DNA of 64,000 nucleotides from Verrucomicrobiota bacterium (GTDB taxonomy: Bacteria; Verrucomicrobiota; Verrucomicrobiia; Limisphaerales; JADJPG01), in NCBI GenBank assembly GCA_016713365.1, contig JADJPG010000019.1, forward strand, positions 48,464 through 112,463, in the 5' to 3' direction. The position numbers and the translations under genes are program-made. Position 1 is the stretch's first letter. Each line of letters starts with the position of its first letter. The notes beneath the pieces are model-generated. The model searched no databases. It was given only the letters and a program-made list of their open reading frames with translations, and was not told where the DNA came from. This document shows, piece by piece, positions 59,412 through 64,000 of this stretch.

Positions 59412-61049
59412 TCAGGGATTCACCCGGACACGATAGAACCGCATCGGCGCGCTGAGGGTGCTGTCCTGATACTTGATCACCTGCGCGAGCGGGATGTTGG
59501 TTGGCACACTCCACACCGTCGCCCAGTTGGTGAAATCCGTGGTGGTATCGATTGCGTAGCGGAATCCAGCGGCCGTTTGGAACAACAGGTCCACGGAGTT
59601 CGGTTCGGTCAGGCTTTTCGCCAAAGTGAGATGTACCGGAACAAAATCGCGATCATTGGTCACGTAGAGTGAGTCGAGCATCGTCGACTGCTCGCGCGCC
59701 CGGAATCGCAAGGTGTGCGAGCCCTGCCCCAAGGGAAATAACAACGCATCCGTTGAGGTCCCCGCATTGATGCGCGTCCACTGCCAGGTCTTTGACCAGA
59801 TGTTTTGCGCCGTGCTGTAAACAGTCTCCGGACCACCATCGAGCGAAATGTAGAACGAATCCGACGAACTGTTGACGGAGAGAATCCGGCACCAGATGAC
59901 GTAGTTACCCGTTAGAGACGCGTTCAGATTGAAGGTTACGGCCCCGGACTCACTGGATTGGGAATAGACGTAGCGTCCACTAGAGGCATTGGTGCTCGCC
60001 GCAATCACCATCGGCGATTGCACGCTGCCGGACTCGGCTTCGAGGAAGTAGGTCACTTCGGCGTGGCTCACGTTTACCCGGAAACTCCGAGTGATGGAAT
60101 CCTGTCCATCACTGACAGTGACGGTGATAATGCTGGAGCCGTTGGTATACGCCACCGGGTCAATTCGGAGCAGTCCGGTTTCGTTCGGGCTGGTGTATTC
60201 CACCTGCGGCTCAGGCACTATCTCCGGCTCGCTGGACTCCGCGACCACCGAGAGGTGTTGGGATTCATTGAAAGCCCCGGAGGTAATGCCAGTTAGCGAA
60301 ATCAGCTGCGGACCAGCCGTGGAATCCACCGTGAGATCTTCTATCATTCCAAGTGTCGGCGGGTCGTTCTCTGAATAGACCGTCACTGTAAAAGTGCGAA
60401 CGAGGATGTTGTTCAGGGGCTGAAGATTGTCGACGGTGACCGTAATCGTAACCGTACCATTGGCGTCAGGCAAAGAGGCCAACGTCAGGTAGCCGCCAGT
60501 CAGGAGCCCCGGAAGGCTCACTACAGGATCGGGAATGATGGCAGGATTGCTCGACTTGGCTTTCACGTCCAAGAGCAGGCTGGTCAATCCCGATGCAAGC
60601 CCCACCAAATCCACACGCTGTTCGCCACTGCCTTCATCAAATGCGATATCGGAAAGCGGGTTGAGCGACGGGGGGAGATAATTGTTGTTGCCGTCGGGAA
60701 CGGTGTATTCGAGCTCGTTGGACGGATCACTTTCCAAGCCTTCCTCCGTGTGAGCAGTCACCACGAAGTAGTAAGTGATTCCTTCCAGCAAATCCGGAAC
60801 AACCGCCGTGGTTTCATTTCCAAGCAGAAGAAACTCGGAGTATTGGCCGGAATTCGTGCCGTACTGAATCGTGTAACCCACCACTGTCGGAGTCGGACTC
60901 GGGTCCCACGCGAGAGTGACGGATTTCTCAGCTTGCGCACCCAGCGCAAGCAAAAAGCCACTCGCCAGAACTAGGAACCTTAGGATCGCTGTGAACGAAA
61001 CTCTGGAACGTATCTGCGAGGCGAAAAAACAATTCTGCACGGCGTCCAT
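59412..61049 (-). CDS. Secreted FN3/Ig/CBM-like protein with the terminal FYR module
   Basis: I chose ATG 61049 (MDAVQN...), which leads into the signal peptide ILRFLVLASGFLLALGAQA; the open frame runs to 61181 but those residues are not export-like. Mature part: a fibronectin-III domain (SVTLAWDPSPTPTVVGYTI ... YYFVVTAHTEEG), two beta-rich Ig-like regions, then a CBM6/malectin-like carbohydrate-binding domain (VTYFLEAESGSV ... GNYVIWCRIL ... GSHTLRFRAREQSTML), and the terminal module (YAIDTTTDFTNWATV ... MRFYRVRVNP). It probably binds polysaccharide outside the cell. A sigma-54-like promoter lies at 61197-61213. It converges on the pyruvate dehydrogenase operon. Confidence 0.85.
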   Translation of the reverse strand: MDAVQNCFFASQIRSRVSFTAILRFLVLASGFLLALGAQAEKSVTLAWDPSPTPTVVGYTIQYGTNSGQYSEFLLLGNETTAVVPDLLEGITYYFVVTAHTEEGLESDPSNELEYTVPDGNNNYLPPSLNPLSDIAFDEGSGEQRVDLVGLASGLTSLLLDVKAKSSNPAIIPDPVVSLPGLLTGGYLTLASLPDANGTVTITVTVDNLQPLNNILVRTFTVTVYSENDPPTLGMIEDLTVDSTAGPQLISLTGITSGAFNESQHLSVVAESSEPEIVPEPQVEYTSPNETGLLRIDPVAYTNGSSIITVTVSDGQDSITRSFRVNVSHAEVTYFLEAESGSVQSPMVIAASTNASSGRYVYSQSSESGAVTFNLNASLTGNYVIWCRILSVNSSSDSFYISLDGGPETVYSTAQNIWSKTWQWTRINAGTSTDALLFPLGQGSHTLRFRAREQSTMLDSLYVTNDRDFVPVHLTLAKSLTEPNSVDLLFQTAAGFRYAIDTTTDFTNWATVWSVPTNIPLAQVIKYQDSTLSAPMRFYRVRVNP

Positions 61050-61519
61050 TCGAATTTTACTTCTGATTACCGCAACTGGACGAACAACCAACGAGCGACT
61101 GTTCACATGCGCATTGAGCAAGTTGCGCGGGATGTGGGCTGGAGCAAAACAACTGCACGTGGCACACATCGTTAGGGTCATCGTGGTTGTCGCAAAAGCT
61201 ACTCAAGTGCCAATTGAATGGAAGCTAATTTTCAAAGATTTCCCGAGCTTTCAAAAAATTCAGATCGCATCGCGCAGGAAACAAGATTAACGAAGCGCAA
61301 AAAACCTTTCCCAACTCTCACGCTCACAACACCGTGCGCATCCGTAGTCGATCTCGCCCCTTTCTCAGTAGCCGTACCGAGATCCTGAATTCGATCTACT
61401 CCGCTCACCGCCCGACACCGATCATCCGTCACCTCTTTTTTGTTCGACTCACCTCGGATCGACCACGAATAGTCGCTCCAGTGAACCCTTTTCCACTCCG
61501 TAACGACAGGCCCTTTTGA
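61050..61519. other. 470-bp divergent intergenic region
   Basis: Lies between the minus-strand FN3/CBM gene and the plus-strand ferredoxin gene. It contains the sigma-54-like promoter at 61197-61213 and a half-site (TTGGGAAAG on the minus strand) near 61308-61316. Otherwise no RNA or protein gene is supported; A/T content is a little higher than in neighbouring genes. Confidence 0.5.
61197..61213 (-). promoter_or_regulatory. Sigma-54-type promoter of the FN3/CBM gene
   Basis: Minus-strand TTGGCACTTGAGTAGCT: perfect TTGGCAC at -24 and TAGC at -12 with the exact 12-base spacing. The predicted start near 61186 gives a leader of about 137 bases. Confidence 0.5.
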
Positions 61520-61909
61520 ATGAGCGACGAGTTGCAACGCGCCGCTGAAGCGCTCGGGTTGGAGACTTACGTTCGCCACATTTTTCTCTGCGCGGATCAA
61601 ACCGAAGCCAAGTGCGCCGCCCGCGATGTCACGCTCACTTCCTGGGAATTCCTCAAGGCGCGGCTCAAGGAACTCAACCTCGTCGGACCTAAGCCGCTCG
61701 TCTACCGCAGCAAGGTGAACTGCCTGCGCGTCTGCGTCGCCGGTCCCGTCGCTGTCGTTTATCCCGACGGTATTTGGTATCACTCGTGTACACCAGCGGT
61801 GCTCGAGCAGATCATCCAGCGCCACCTCATCAACGGCGAGCCGGTGAAGGAATACGTCTTCGCCCGCAATGCCGCCGGCCAGGCGCCGCGCGGTGAGGCG
61901 CCTTACTGA
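61520..61909 (+). CDS. Thioredoxin-like [2Fe-2S] ferredoxin
   Basis: A 129-residue protein of the (2Fe-2S) ferredoxin/NuoE-like fold. Cluster ligands are probably Cys24, Cys32, Cys68 and Cys72 (pattern CX7C ... CLRVC), with the following VAGPVAVVYPDGIWYHSC block that is typical of the family. It would carry single electrons to an unknown partner. ATG at 61520 follows directly on the divergent intergenic region, and acetyl-CoA synthetase begins 81 bases downstream on the same strand. Confidence 0.9.
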   Translation: MSDELQRAAEALGLETYVRHIFLCADQTEAKCAARDVTLTSWEFLKARLKELNLVGPKPLVYRSKVNCLRVCVAGPVAVVYPDGIWYHSCTPAVLEQIIQRHLINGEPVKEYVFARNAAGQAPRGEAPY

Positions 61910-61990
61910 ACTTCCATCGCTCCGGCGGGACTTCGAGTTTGACGCACTGCGGACCGTTCCTAGAATGCGCGCCGCATCCTGAAGAATTTT

Positions 61991-64000
<2,010 letters not shown>

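Overview
The window is high-GC DNA with very long secreted proteins made of Ig-like, Calx-beta, CARDB, lamin-tail and pre-peptidase-like repeats, several of which end in a short W...FYR module. With the NtrC-type regulation and general gene content this suggests a Verrucomicrobiota bacterium (Pedosphaera/Limisphaerales-like). That placement is inference; no rRNA or marker tree is available here.

Layout. 1-4.6 kb (+): a phosphorelay block of a 5'-truncated PAS histidine kinase, a stand-alone receiver and a hybrid kinase broken by one frameshift, with stop/start overlaps between genes. 4.8-7.7 kb (+): 6-phosphogluconate dehydrogenase with a clear terminator, then a radical SAM protein of unknown role. 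7.7-22.5 kb (-): a surface protein of about 4,930 residues with ten tandem ~208-residue repeats. 22.8-26.1 kb (-): MutM/Fpg glycosylase, a membrane-anchored PQQ-type beta-propeller and a secreted protein. 26.2-38.2 kb (-): a second giant (~4,005 residues) with a CotH-like domain, a beta-helix and seven lamin-tail-like domains. 38.5-42.8 kb (-): a Calx-beta/Ig repeat protein broken three times. 43.0-50.0 kb (-): BNR-type propeller, sensor kinase, outer-membrane beta-barrel (frameshifted), small exported protein, and an NtrC-class sigma-54 activator. 50.1-54.7 kb (-): FG-GAP propeller, YjbQ-family protein, coiled-coil/TPR protein. 54.8-64 kb: HNH endonuclease (+), RelE-like toxin directly behind tRNA-Glu (-), pyruvate dehydrogenase E1alpha-E1beta-E2 operon (+), an FN3/CBM-like secreted protein (-), a thioredoxin-like [2Fe-2S] ferredoxin (+) and acetyl-CoA synthetase running off the end (+).

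How it may work together. The most interesting signal is regulatory. The sigma-54 activator and sensor kinase sit beside two sigma-54-like -24/-12 promoters (42869-42885 and 48505-48521), each preceded by two related GGGGAAW...CCC dyads, the nearer about 107 bp upstream. One promoter would drive the exported protein/barrel/kinase/propeller genes, the other the Calx-beta/Ig protein. This looks like a self-contained, phosphorelay-controlled regulon for envelope and surface proteins; a third sigma-54-like promoter precedes the FN3/CBM protein at 61 kb.

Quality caveat. At least seven and probably eight single-frame breaks interrupt five otherwise well-formed genes. Sequencing or assembly error, or decay/variation of surface genes, are both possible; coordinates of broken genes are given fragment by fragment.
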